From the NCBI RefSeq assembly GCF_040869045.1, contig NC_090320.1, positions 145,660,941 through 145,724,940 of the forward strand: 64,000 nt of DNA. Reading direction: 5' to 3'. The notes beneath the pieces are model-generated. The model saw only the letters and a program-made list of their open reading frames with translations, was not told the DNA's origin and did no database searches. This DNA is from Eurosta solidaginis. Its lineage: Eukaryota; Arthropoda; Insecta; Diptera; Tephritidae. Numbering within the stretch: position 1 is the stretch's first letter; every line of letters begins with the position of its first letter. Shown here in pieces: positions 30,867 through 40,988 of the stretch. Both the position numbers and the translations under genes were made by a program.

Positions 30867-31690
30867 TCATAAACAATGGATCTCAGGGCTTGTCACCCAT
30901 AATACGACAAGAAACACAGATGATCCAAAACACTTAAGGCTTATAGAACGCCATGCAGGCAAACGAAGCACTTTTTCCTCAGCTTCAATTATACGTTCAA
31001 TTGTTAACTCACGCACTGTGCTAGTGGGATTGAAAATATCAGTGGGGCGTGCATTCTGTGAATGTGTGCCACGTTGTCGCTCCTCCTGAACTGCTTCACG
31101 CTTCATGCCGCATGCAAGACATTTCTGATAGCGACAATATTGGCACCGATTTCGTGGTCTTTCGTCAATAATACAGTTTCTATCTTCTCGACGAGCATAA
31201 GTGAAATCCTTTCGTACGGTACGTGTGAAAAACCCCTTTGCATCCTTCGCAACTATAAACACCGTAATATTTACCACTTGCCCTATCACCACAAATAAAG
31301 CACAAATGTTTTGAACCACTTAATGTATGATTTTGAGGATATTGTTGTTATTGTTGAGTGCTCGTATTATCGTTGCTACTTGTACTGGACGGAATGTAAT
31401 AAAGCTTTTGTTAATTTTGTTGAAGATTGCCGTGATCGGCGTTGAGGTTGTGATGGCTTTGGTGTGTTGTCGTTACATTTGTGTTCATAAGGAGATTGCA
31501 TTTGAGAATTCCTTGGCCGTTCATCGAAATACTTGAGTTCATTGCATTAGCTGAATGCATAATAGTTCGGGCTGACGAAGGAATAACATTCGGTTGATCT
31601 TGATTATAGCTTGCATTTGTACTCTGCCGATTTGATTGTATGTGCATTGCGTTGGGACCCATTTTTATTCCAAATACACACCTCATAAAA
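30867..31690 (-). pseudogene. usp: ultraspiracle (RXR-type nuclear receptor) pseudogene
   Basis: Ultraspiracle is the insect RXR homologue and the partner of the ecdysone receptor. On the minus strand the N-terminal region is read at 31686-31411. The DNA-binding domain follows with [35 protein letters not shown] and [12 protein letters not shown], essentially the usp zinc-finger region. Lesions: an extra G at about 31230-31235 shifts the frame after CEGCKG, and a zinc ligand in the second finger is TGT changed to CGT (complement of 31191-31193). After ERIIEAEE the sequence jumps near 30975 to [13 protein letters not shown], which belongs near the end of the ligand-binding domain, so about 200 residues are deleted. 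It is a dead copy. Confidence 0.9.
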
Positions 31691-32757
31691 ACTCCAAATA
31701 CAAATTGATTGCTTCTTATGTATGTAGCGCACTCCGTTCGAAACGATCAGTTGTGTTAATATATATATAAAGGTCTCACTTTGATGGGGTTAATAAGAAT
31801 ACTGAATACGGTTTTCTGACGTGGGGATTGCGTTAGGTAGGGACAACGTTGCGTCAGTCTGCTACTTCCCCCATCAGTGGTAAGGAGTATCAGATACTGT
31901 TCGAGGTAAGGGGAGTATCCACCCGGTGGGATGGCCTCCCGCTTTCAACGACCTTTTGTAAGTCTGGCACTTCCCGCCACCAGTGGTAAGGGGTGCCGGA
32001 TACTGCTCAAGGTTAGGGAACCTTTTCCCACTTCCAAATTTTTTGACTTATGTGAAATTACGAAACGATTCCTTTTGGATTGGGGTTTTTGAAATTCCCA
32101 TTCGTAATCTAGTAAGCGGGAAGAATCTCGTAGTCTAGTAGTAGTGATAATGGTTTTGCAAGTGCCAATATGTTGTGGGGGAAATAATTCGGTTTCTACT
32201 GAACACTTCGTGATTGATAAGGTCATGTTGGTTTGGTCACTCTTTCAGAAATTGTTTAGAAAATGCCGCACGTTGGACTTTTATTCAAAAAAATGAACTA
32301 TGTTGCCAATTCGTCTTAGAATTTTAGATTCCTACCTTGACTTTAACAGACTCTTTATCGATTCACAGAACATTGACCAGAAAATTAAGACTCTCTTCCT
32401 AAACCTGTAGGCATTTATAAGTTTATTATTATTATCATATTTTGTAAAGGGATATGAATACATATTTAAATATGGCTGTCCCTATTCCTTGGACAAAAAC
32501 TTTTGTTGGCCTCATGCCTTTGGCTGAGTGCATCTGCTTTATGTTTGACATTGAGATAGCATGATTCGAAGATGTAGGCGACATGGGGTGTTTATGCTTA
32601 AACTGAAATTCCCCTTAATTGGAGAAATGTTTGAAGACCTTTTAAATTTATTCAAAAAATCAATGTTCAAAGCCTTTTGACAATCCGTCTAAAACGAATT
32701 GTTAGTTATAAAAGCTTTTTGGAGGCCACTTATAACATGCTTTCTTTTAGAAAATTG
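31691..32757. other. Unassigned sequence before the truncated LTR
   Basis: No coding similarity. Two diverged copies of a segment with CAGTGGTAAGG and GATACTG lie at about 31852-31915 and 31969-32030. The rest is AT-rich and ends where the right LTR starts. Confidence 0.35.
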
Positions 32758-33184
32758 GCAACGGAGTGGAGGCACCACAATTGCGTTTAGGTTAAGTTTA
32801 AAAGAAAAGAAAAGAAAAGAAAGGCGAGAGATATTTCTCGTTATAATAATTTCATTATTATAGTGCAGAATTAAATTTGAACAACAATTACCTTTTTATA
32901 ATAAAATGTGGCGGGGCTCCTCGGACGGTGTTGTAGTTCGCTCAACGATCGCTGGAAAAGGAGACGGTTGCCTTGTCGAGGACAACCGTTGAACCGCGGA
33001 AAAAGTCTCCGGTTTTAAGGGGAAGCTTCCCCACATAGTTGTACCGGCATGCATGTATATGTGTACGGACAACATAACCCTATCTATGTACACATATATA
33101 TGCAGGTGGGCGAATTAGGGGTCGATAAAGTGGTGCTATTAGGGTGGCGCAAATTAAGAAGAATTTAGGCTTCGGGCCTAAACA
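32758..33184 (-). repeat. 5' LTR of the BEL-derived element (inner edge truncated)
   Basis: Matches 25976-26386 with about six substitutions. It starts at GCAACGGAG, lacking the first 44 bp of the other copy, and ends CTAAACA before the target duplication. Confidence 0.8.
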
Positions 33185-34082
33185 GGCGTGGCACCGCCCA
33201 CTTTTAAAAGAAGGTAATTTAGAAGTTTTGCAAGCTGTAATTTGGCAGTCGTTGAAGATATCATGATGAAATTTGGCAGGAACGTTACTCTTATTACTAT
33301 ATGTCTGCTTAATAAAAATTAGCAAAATCGGAGAACGACCACGCCCACTTTTTAAAAAAAAAATTTTTTAAATTCAAATTTTAAAAGAAAAGTTAATATC
33401 TTTACAGTATATAAGTAAATTATGTCAACATTCAACTCCAGTAATGATATGGTGCAACAAAATATAAAAATAAAAGAAAATTTCAAAATGGGCGAGGCTC
33501 CGCCCTTTTTCATTTAATTTGTCTAGGATACTTTTAATGCCATAAGTCGAACAAAAATTTACCAATCCTTGTGAAATTTGGTAGAGGTTTAGATTATAGG
33601 ACGGTAACTGTTTCTGTGAAAAAGGGCGAAATCGGTTGAAGCCATGCGCAGTTTTTATACACAGTCGACCGTCTGTCCTTCCGCTCGGCCGTTAACACGA
33701 TAACTTGAGCAAAAATCGATATATCTTTACTAAACTCAGTTCACGTACTTATCTGAACTCACTTTGTATTGGTGTAAAAAATGGCCGAAATCCGACTATG
33801 ACCACGCCCACTTTTTCGATATCGAAAATTACGAAAAATGAAAAAAATGCCATAATTATATACCAAATACGAAAAAAGGGATGAAACATGGTAATTGTAT
33901 TGGTCTATTGCCGCAAAATATAACTTTAGAAAAAAACTTGGTAAAATGGGTGTGACACCTACCATATTAAGTAGAAGAAAATGAAAAAGTTTTGCAGGGC
34001 GAAATCAAAAGCCCTTGGAATCTTGGAAGGAATACTGTTCGTGGTATTACATATATAAATAAATTAGCGGTACCCGACAGAT

Positions 34083-35141
34083 GATGTTCTGGATCACCCT
34101 GGTCCACATTTTCGTAGATATCTCGAAAACGCCTTCACATATACAACTAAGGGCCACTCCCTTTTAAAACCCTCATTAATACCTTTAATTTGATACCCAT
34201 ATCGTACAAACACATTCTAGAATCACCCCTGGTCCACGTTTATGGCAATATCTTGAAAAGTGGTCCACATATAGAACTAAGGCCCACACCTTTTTAAAAT
34301 ACTCATTAACACCTTTCATTTGATACCCATATCGTACAAACAATATCTAGAGTCACCCCTGGTCCACCTTTATGGCGATATTCCCAAAAGGCGTCCACCT
34401 ATAGAACTAAGGCCCACGCCCTTTTATAATACTCATTAACACCTTTCATTTGATACCCATATCGTACAAACAAATTCTAGAGTCACCCCTAGTCCACCTT
34501 TATGGCGATATCTCGAAAAGGCGTCCACCTATAGAACTAAGGCCCACGCCCTTTTAAAATACTCATTAACACCTTTCATTTGATACCCATATTGTACAAA
34601 CGCATTCTAGAGTCACCCCTGGTCCACTTTTATAACGATATTCCGAAAAGGCGTCCACCTATAGACCTAAGGCCCACTCCCTTTTAAAACACTTATTAAC
34701 ACCTTTCGTTTGATACCCATATTGTGCAAACGCATTCTAGAGTCACCCCTGGTCCACTTTTATAACGATATTCCGAAAAGGCGTCCACCTATAGAACTAA
34801 GGCCCACTCTCTTTTAAAACACTTATTAGCACCTTTCATTTGATACCCATATCGTACAAACACATTCTAGAGTCACCCCTGGTTCACGTTTATGGCGATA
34901 TCTCGAAAAGGCGTCCACATATAGAACTAAGGCACACACCTTTTTAAAATACTCATTAACACCTTTCATTTGATACCCATATCGTACAAACAAATTCTAG
35001 AGTCACCCCTGGTCCACCTTTATGGCGATATTCCGATAAGGCGTCCACCTATAGAACTAGAGCCCACGCCCTTTTAAAATACTCATTAACACCTTTCATT
35101 TGATACCCATATTGTACAAACGCATTCTAGAGTCACCCCTG
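34083..35141 (+). repeat. 130-bp tandem array, first part
   Basis: About eight units of 130 bp with CCCCTGGTCCAC, GGCGATAT and ACCTTTCATTTGATACCC. It continues at 37464 after the Harbinger insertion. Units differ by a few percent, and two subtypes (CACCTTTATGG and CACTTTTATAACG) are mixed. Confidence 0.93.
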
Positions 35142-35404
35142 TAGTGGAATTCACTAACTTTTTTAACGATATTTGCCATCGCTTTATTTGCGAATTGTTA
35201 ACTATAACGATTTCGTTATTCAGTAACTATTTTGTATCGATATTCGTTAATCGACGATCAGCTGTGTTGTTAAATAAACGGCAAGTGAATTGGCTGCGTT
35301 AAAAATCACGAAATTTACATTTCTGACAATTTTAGTTAAAAAAGAAAATCGGAGCTTTACTTAAATACCTTCAAACACGAAAAGCTGCTTTATTTATAAA
35401 TCAA

Positions 35405-36687
35405 ATGGCATTTGGGTACTTGGCATACGATTTATCACAAGATGAAGAGTTACTGAGGCCATCGCCAGTGGACAGACGCCTTCTTAGAGAAGTAGATAAC
35501 CCATTCCACCTGAATGCAACGGAGTTTCGAAAGCTGTACCGACTAACCCCAGACTTGGCTCATGATATTATTTCTCAACTTGATGGTCAATTAATGGGTA
35601 CAAGAATAACTGCGATATCAACTGAGAAACAGGTAAATCATGGAATTTCATATAATTTTCAATTGAACACTATTATAAAAATTTCAGGTTCTAACTGCTT
35701 TACGCTTCTTCGCAACTGGTTGTTATCAACGGCCCGTTGGAGAACAATGGGGCATATCAATGAGCCAGTCGTCTGTAAGCCGCTGTATACATCGCGCAAC
35801 AAATGCTATCAACCATTCTTTGTTTTTCGATAAAATAAAGTTTCCAATGACTCAAATAGAGCGGCAAGCTGCGAAAGAAATTTTTTCTGCGTCACCTGCA
35901 CCATTTGTGGGAGGTACTATTGGGGCTATTGATTGCACTCATGTGTCGATCATGAGCCCCAGAAATCATGAAGAGGCATATGTAAATCACCATGGACACC
36001 ATTCAATAAATGTACAAATGGTAACAGCAATAATTCAAAGAAATGTATTGTACTTTTTTGATTATAATATATTTTTATGTACAGATTTGTGACCCCAACC
36101 TAAAGATATTGAATGTCAATGCTAAATTTCCAGGAGCAAGGCACGATGCATTTATCTGGAGCTCTTCTGCAGTACGGAGAGTGATGCAGAGAAATTTTGA
36201 AAATGGTAGCCGCAACATGTTTTTGATAGGTAAGTGTGTTTAATGCACTGAAATTTCCCAGAAAATAAAATCGCACACAAAACTACTTGCAGGTGACTCT
36301 GGATACCCTTTAGAACCCTGGCTGATGACTCCTTTACCTAACCAACCAGAGGGGAGCCCAAAATTTCGGTACAATGAGGCATTGTGTAAAGCTCGGAACC
36401 CAGTCGAGAGACTTTTTGGTGTTCTCAAAGGAACATGGCGATGTCTATCACAGCAAAGGACTCTTTTGTATCATCCAGGCTTTACTGGTAGAATAGTTAA
36501 CGCATGCGCAGTGTTGCATAACATCCGATTAAGTGAACCCATACAAGAGCCTGACACTGAATACTTAGATCAAAGCCCAAGTGATAGCAATGTTAATCAA
36601 GGCGCACCCTCTTCAATAGCGAAACGTGTTCAAGACCGACTTATTGCTAATTACTATATGTTAAGTACAGACTTAACAAACTTATAA
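35405..36687 (+). CDS. Harbinger (HARBI1-like) DDE transposase, apparently intact, four exons
   Basis: Exons 35405-35632, 35688-36020, 36085-36229 and 36293-36687 are joined by three GT-AG introns of 55, 64 and 63 bp. The spliced frame is open for 366 codons to the TAA at 36685-36687, close to the usual 350 residues of HARBI1-like proteins. The transposase cuts and pastes the element at its inverted repeats. The first catalytic Asp is in GAIDCTHV (about residue 158), the second in GDSGYP (about 237, codon split by intron 3) and the Glu in NPVERLFGVLK (about 274). The N-terminal half has the helical region expected for DNA binding. The start at MAFGYLAYDL is the first ATG in frame after the left end. 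No stop or frameshift is seen, so it may still be functional. Confidence 0.9.
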
Positions 36688-37025
36688 ATAAAAAAATCTA
36701 CAGGAATGTAAAGCAAACATTTTGGAATTTTATTTTATATTTGGTCTACTTTTGTAGCGAAAACTTCCATCATACCGAACAGTCAAACTTAACAATATCA
36801 TTTCAATAGAAACGAACTTCGTGTCCTTTAAAATTAAAATAAATACTTATGAGGTTTTAACACAGCTCAATTTTATACATAATACATTTATTTGAATGTA
36901 AAAAATTCATTCATTCGTTTACATAGATCGATTTCTTTTGGAAATTATTTTAAAAAATAGCTACTTTGGTAGTAAAAACTTCGATTCGGTATCGTCAAAC
37001 TTAACAATATCACTATCAAACAATA

Positions 37026-37133
37026 TCAATAACCCGCTAATCCCGGAGTTTCCATTAAAAAGTCCACCATTCGACTTAACTGCTCGGCTGTGGTACGGCC
37101 TCTCCTTTGATTGGTATTAATTGATGACGCCAT
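37026..37133 (-). pseudogene. Truncated Harbinger accessory (Myb/MADF-like) protein, N-terminus only
   Basis: A 35-codon minus-strand frame beginning MASSINTNQRRGRTTAEQLS and ending in a TGA at 37026-37028. Harbinger elements carry a second gene, transcribed towards or away from the transposase, encoding a Myb/SANT-like DNA-binding protein needed for nuclear import and end binding. The RTTAEQLSRMVDFL stretch is like the beginning of such a domain. The remainder, more than 150 residues in relatives, is missing. This element would need the partner from another copy. Confidence 0.55.
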
Positions 37134-37463
37134 TCTATTTTAATATGAGAAATTTGTTATGTCGAGAAATATGAAATTAATTCCGCATTTTCTTACCTTT
37201 TGTTGATAACGCAAACTGTATCTCAAAACTTGCACAATAATAACTTTTAAAAGCAGTTAGTATAGGGAATTTGTTTATTTTTGGCATTCCTTTTGTGCTT
37301 TTCGCATTTTTTAGGTTTCGTTAAGCTGTGCTGCCACATTTCTACTATTTTAAATGTAATTTATTGCGAGTCGTTAAAACTAAGTTAGTGAATAGTACAA
37401 TCGACAAAATCGTTAATTAAAATCTCGACAAATCGCATCGTTATAAGTTAGTGAATTCCACTA

Positions 37464-39560
37464 CTGGTCCACTTTTATAACGATATTCCGAAAAAGCGTC
37501 CACCTATAGAACTAAGGCCCGCGCCCTTTTAAAATACTCATTAACACCTTTCATTTGATACCCATATTGTACAAACGCATTCTAAAGTCACCCCTGGTCC
37601 ACTTTTATAACTATATTCCGAAAAGGCGTCCACCTATAGAACTAAGGCCCACTCCCTTTTAAAACACTTATTAACACCTTTCATTTGATACCCATATTGT
37701 ACAAACGCATTCTAGAGACACCACTGGTGCACTTTTATAACGATATTCCGAAAAGGCGTCCACCTATAGAACTAAGGCCCACTCCCTTTTAAAACACTTA
37801 TTAACACCTTTCATTTGATACCCATATCGTACAAACACATTCTAGAGTCACCCCTGGTCCACGTTTATGGCGATATCTCGAAAAGGCGTCCACATATAGA
37901 ACTAAGGCCCACACCTTTTTAAAATACTCATTAACACCTTTCATTTCATACCTATATCGTACAAACAAATTCTAGAGTCACCCCTGGTCCACCCTTAAGG
38001 CGATATTCCGAAAAGGCATCGACCTATAGAACTAATGCCCACTCCCTTTTAAAACACTTATTAACACCTTTCGTTTGATACCCATATTGTACAAACGCAT
38101 TCTGGAGTCACCCCTGGTCCACTTTTATAACGATATTCCGAAAAGGCGTCCACCTATAGAACTAAGGCCCACTCCCTTTTAAAACACTTATTAACACCTT
38201 TCATTTGATACCCATATCGTACAAACAAATTCTAGAGTCACCCCTGGTCCACCTTTATGGCGATATTTCGAAAAGGCGTCCACCTATAGAACTAAGGCCC
38301 ACGCCCTTTTATAATACTCATTAACACCTTTCATTTGATACCCATATCGTAAAAACAAATTCTAGAGTCACCCCTGGTCCACCATTATGGCGATATTCCG
38401 AAAAGGCGTCCACCTATAGAACTAAGGCCCACGCCCTTTTAAAATACTCATTAACACCTTTCATTTGATACCCATATCGTACAAACAAATTCTAGAGTCA
38501 CCCCTGGTCCACCTTTATGGCGATATTTCGAAAAGGCGTCCACCTATAGAACTAAGGCCCACGCCCTTTTATAATACTCATTAACACCTTTCATTTGATA
38601 CCCATATCGTACAAACAAATTCTAGAGTCACCCCTGGTCCACCTTTATGGCGATATTCCGAAAAGGCGTCCACCTATAGAACTAAGGCCCACGCCCTTTT
38701 AAAATACTCATTAGTACCTTTCATTTGATACCCATATCGTACAAACAAATTCTAGAGTCACCCCTGGTCCACCTTTATGGCGATATTTCGAAAAGGCGTC
38801 CACCTATAGAACTAAGGCCCACGCCCTTTTATAATACTCATTAACACCTTTCATTTGATATCCATACCGTACAAACAAATTCTAGAGTCACCCCTGGTCC
38901 ACCTTTATGGCGATATTTCGAAAAGGCGTCCACCTATCGAACTAAGGCCCACGCCCTTTTAAAATACTCATTAACACCTTTCATTTGATACTTATATCGT
39001 ACAAACAAATTCTAGAGTAACCCCTGGTCCATCTTTATGGCGATATCTCGAAACGGCGTCCATCTATAGAACTTAGGCCCACGCCCTTTTAAAATACTCA
39101 TTAACACCTTTCATTTGATACTCATATCGTACAAACAAATTCTAGAGTCACCCCTGGTCCATCTTTATGGCGATATCTCGAAACGGCGTGCATGTATAGA
39201 ACTTAGGCCCACGCCCTTTTAAAATACTCATTAATACCTTTCATTTGATACCCATATCGTACAAAATAAATTCTAGAGTCACCCCTGGTCCACCTTTGTG
39301 GCGATATCTCGAAAAGGCGTCCACCTATAGAACTTAGGCCCACTCCCTTTTAAAATTATCATTAACACATTTCATTTGATACCCATATCGTACAAACAAA
39401 TTCTAGAGTCAAGCCTGGTCCACCTTTATGGCGATATCCCTAAGTGGCGTCCATCTATAGAACTATGGCCCACTTCCTCTTAAAATACTCTTTAATACCT
39501 TCCATTTGATACACATGTCATACAAATACATTCCAGGGTTACCCTAGGTTATTTTAACAA
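37464..39560 (+). repeat. 130-bp tandem array, second part
   Basis: About sixteen units of 130 bp, very regular between 37978 and 39280 (unit starts 130 bp apart) and more diverged at the right end. Followed by the terminal sequence with GGTTACACCCGAACTTAGCC to 39651. Confidence 0.93.
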
Positions 39561-39651
39561 CATGGTGATTTTCCCTTACTTTGTTTCCACAGCTCTCAAC
39601 TGAGTATGTAATGTTCGGTTACACCCGAACTTAGCCTTCCTTACTTGTTTT

Positions 39652-40684
39652 TATCTAACTTATGGCCGAAGGGCTTGGGGAATTAAATGTTTATTTCTTT
39701 AATATTTAGCTGAGTTATACAGTTATATAGATACTCCATTTTATTTATAAATTTTGTATTATAAAAATTGTTATTCTAAAATATTTCTTAAAATGTTTTT
39801 ATTGAGGTTAACATTTTCAACATTTCAAAAAATGTTATGATTTAATAGCTTAGTATATATATTTTTCTTCTTTTAACTAATTTAACAAAATAACTAAAAC
39901 TTTATTCCTAGGCGATTTTGTTTCATTTTTATTTATTCACAAATAGAGAGAGATATTATTATTTTAATATTGATCCCTACCGGGGAAAATCATCCTTATC
40001 ATCCTAGCTATTTCTTCTTCTTTGGTCGTAGGGTTTTTAATGTCTTCTATTGTAGGTTCCCTTTCCATTCCTATTTTCTTCCAAAAAGACTTTAACCATT
40101 GTAGTTTTTGTTTTTTTATAATCTACTTTTCCTGCATCTAAAATTACTTTGTCCTCCCTTTTAATGAGGTGTTCCCAATATTTCCCTGGCATTCCAATTT
40201 ACGTACTTAAATTTTGGCATTTAATTTTAAATTCATTTTTTCTTTTTTTAACATTTAATTAATTCTTTTTTTTTAAATCATTGTTCTTTAAATTTTAGCT
40301 GAACAATTTAATTACCTTTTAACATTGCAAATTTGAAATATTCTTTTAATTTTGAATTACAATTCCTGACTTAAAAAAAATGCCTAAGCAAAAATTAAAT
40401 TTTTGCTTATGGGTAAGCGTCCCTAAGGCCGCTCAATTTATTATAAAAACTTAAATAATTTAAACATACTTAATATACATAATATTCGCTGCCAGTCGTC
40501 CTGCCAATCATATCCTGCTGGTTTGTTATTATGCTTTTAGTTAGTGTGGACGCCAGTCAGATATTATATTTATTCCACTCCATCTGTGCGTTTGCTGCCA
40601 GTCAAATTTATTATTGAGCTTCCGTTATTTCGCTTCCTTATGCTTAATGGTAGTAGTCCGTTAAAATATTATTGTTAGAAATCA
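39652..40684. other. AT-rich flank with one orphan coding-like fragment
   Basis: Between 39964 and 40195 the minus strand can be read, with one frameshift, as KYWEHLIKREDKVILDAGK and then KKIGMEREPTIEDIKNP up to a TAA at 39964-39966. It looks like protein-coding residue of an element gene but I do not recognise it. The rest is T-rich and without features. Confidence 0.4.
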
Positions 40685-40688
40685 TTAA

Positions 40689-40847
40689 TGTAACCAACTC
40701 GTGGGTTTGCTTTCTGGATAGTGACTGACCATTTATCCATTCTCTTCGTACATTATTCTTATTACTAATTACATCTTGACTTCTATTCTTAAAGGGTTGC
40801 ATTTTGTTACGTTCGTATACGCACATTGTTATACCCTATATATGACA
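40689..40847 (-). repeat. 3' LTR of Gypsy element 3
   Basis: 159 bp. It differs from the 5' LTR only at the G of GGATAGTGACTG (T in the other copy). It may extend 4 bp to 40685 because TTAA is shared by both copies. Confidence 0.9.
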
Positions 40848-40988
40848 CTTCTCCCCCTCCTTAATCCTTCACTTATTTATTAATTCATATGTCATTAGTG
40901 TAAGGATTAAGCTTCCTTGCTTATAAATCTAAGTACGTTTACATTGATATGGAAAATAGAACATTTGATACATTAGATACATTTGAAA

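Larger units (their letters stand above)
25932..33184 (-). mobile_element. BEL/Pao-derived LTR element enclosing host gene fragments
   Basis: Two direct LTR-like repeats, 25932-26386 (455 bp) and 32758-33184 (427 bp), enclose 6.4 kb. The outer edges carry the 5-bp target duplication GGCGT (25927-25931 and 33185-33189), the size usual for BEL/Pao. In minus orientation the LTR starts TGTTTAGGCCC and ends TTGTACA. The right copy lacks about 44 bp of its inner edge together with the expected primer site. Only a gag-protease remnant at 26680-27222 is element-like. The rest holds pseudogene pieces of Mtx2, usp and an unknown gene. About six differences between LTRs suggest a fairly young insertion. 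Confidence 0.8.
35142..37463 (+). mobile_element. PIF/Harbinger DNA transposon
   Basis: 2322 bp with 19-bp perfect terminal inverted repeats TAGTGGAATTCACTAACTT (35142-35160, and reversed at 37445-37463). The target duplication is CTG (35139-35141 and 37464-37466), 3 bp as usual for Harbinger. It encodes a spliced transposase with no visible lesion and, on the opposite strand, the first 35 codons of a second protein. Internal sequence 36748-36800 resembles 36960-37015, a small diverged duplication that may mark where the second gene was lost. Confidence 0.93.
25610..39651 (+). mobile_element. Non-autonomous element with 130-bp internal tandem array, twice interrupted
   Basis: Left end near 25612 reads ATACTCAGTTGATCAGAGCTC. 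The right end, read in reverse, has CATACTCAGTTGAGAGCTG followed by about 50 bp to 39651. The body is non-coding, with CCGTCCGTCCG and CGCCCACTTTTT motifs. Removing the BEL insertion joins ATGGGCGT directly to GGCACCGCCCAC, and removing the Harbinger element restores the 130-bp unit. So this is one element with two later insertions. Its transposition class is not evident from its ends. Confidence 0.7.

Noticed and set aside
34083..39560. CRISPR-like regular repeats
   Set aside because: Direct tandem units without unique spacers in a eukaryotic genome; it is a minisatellite.
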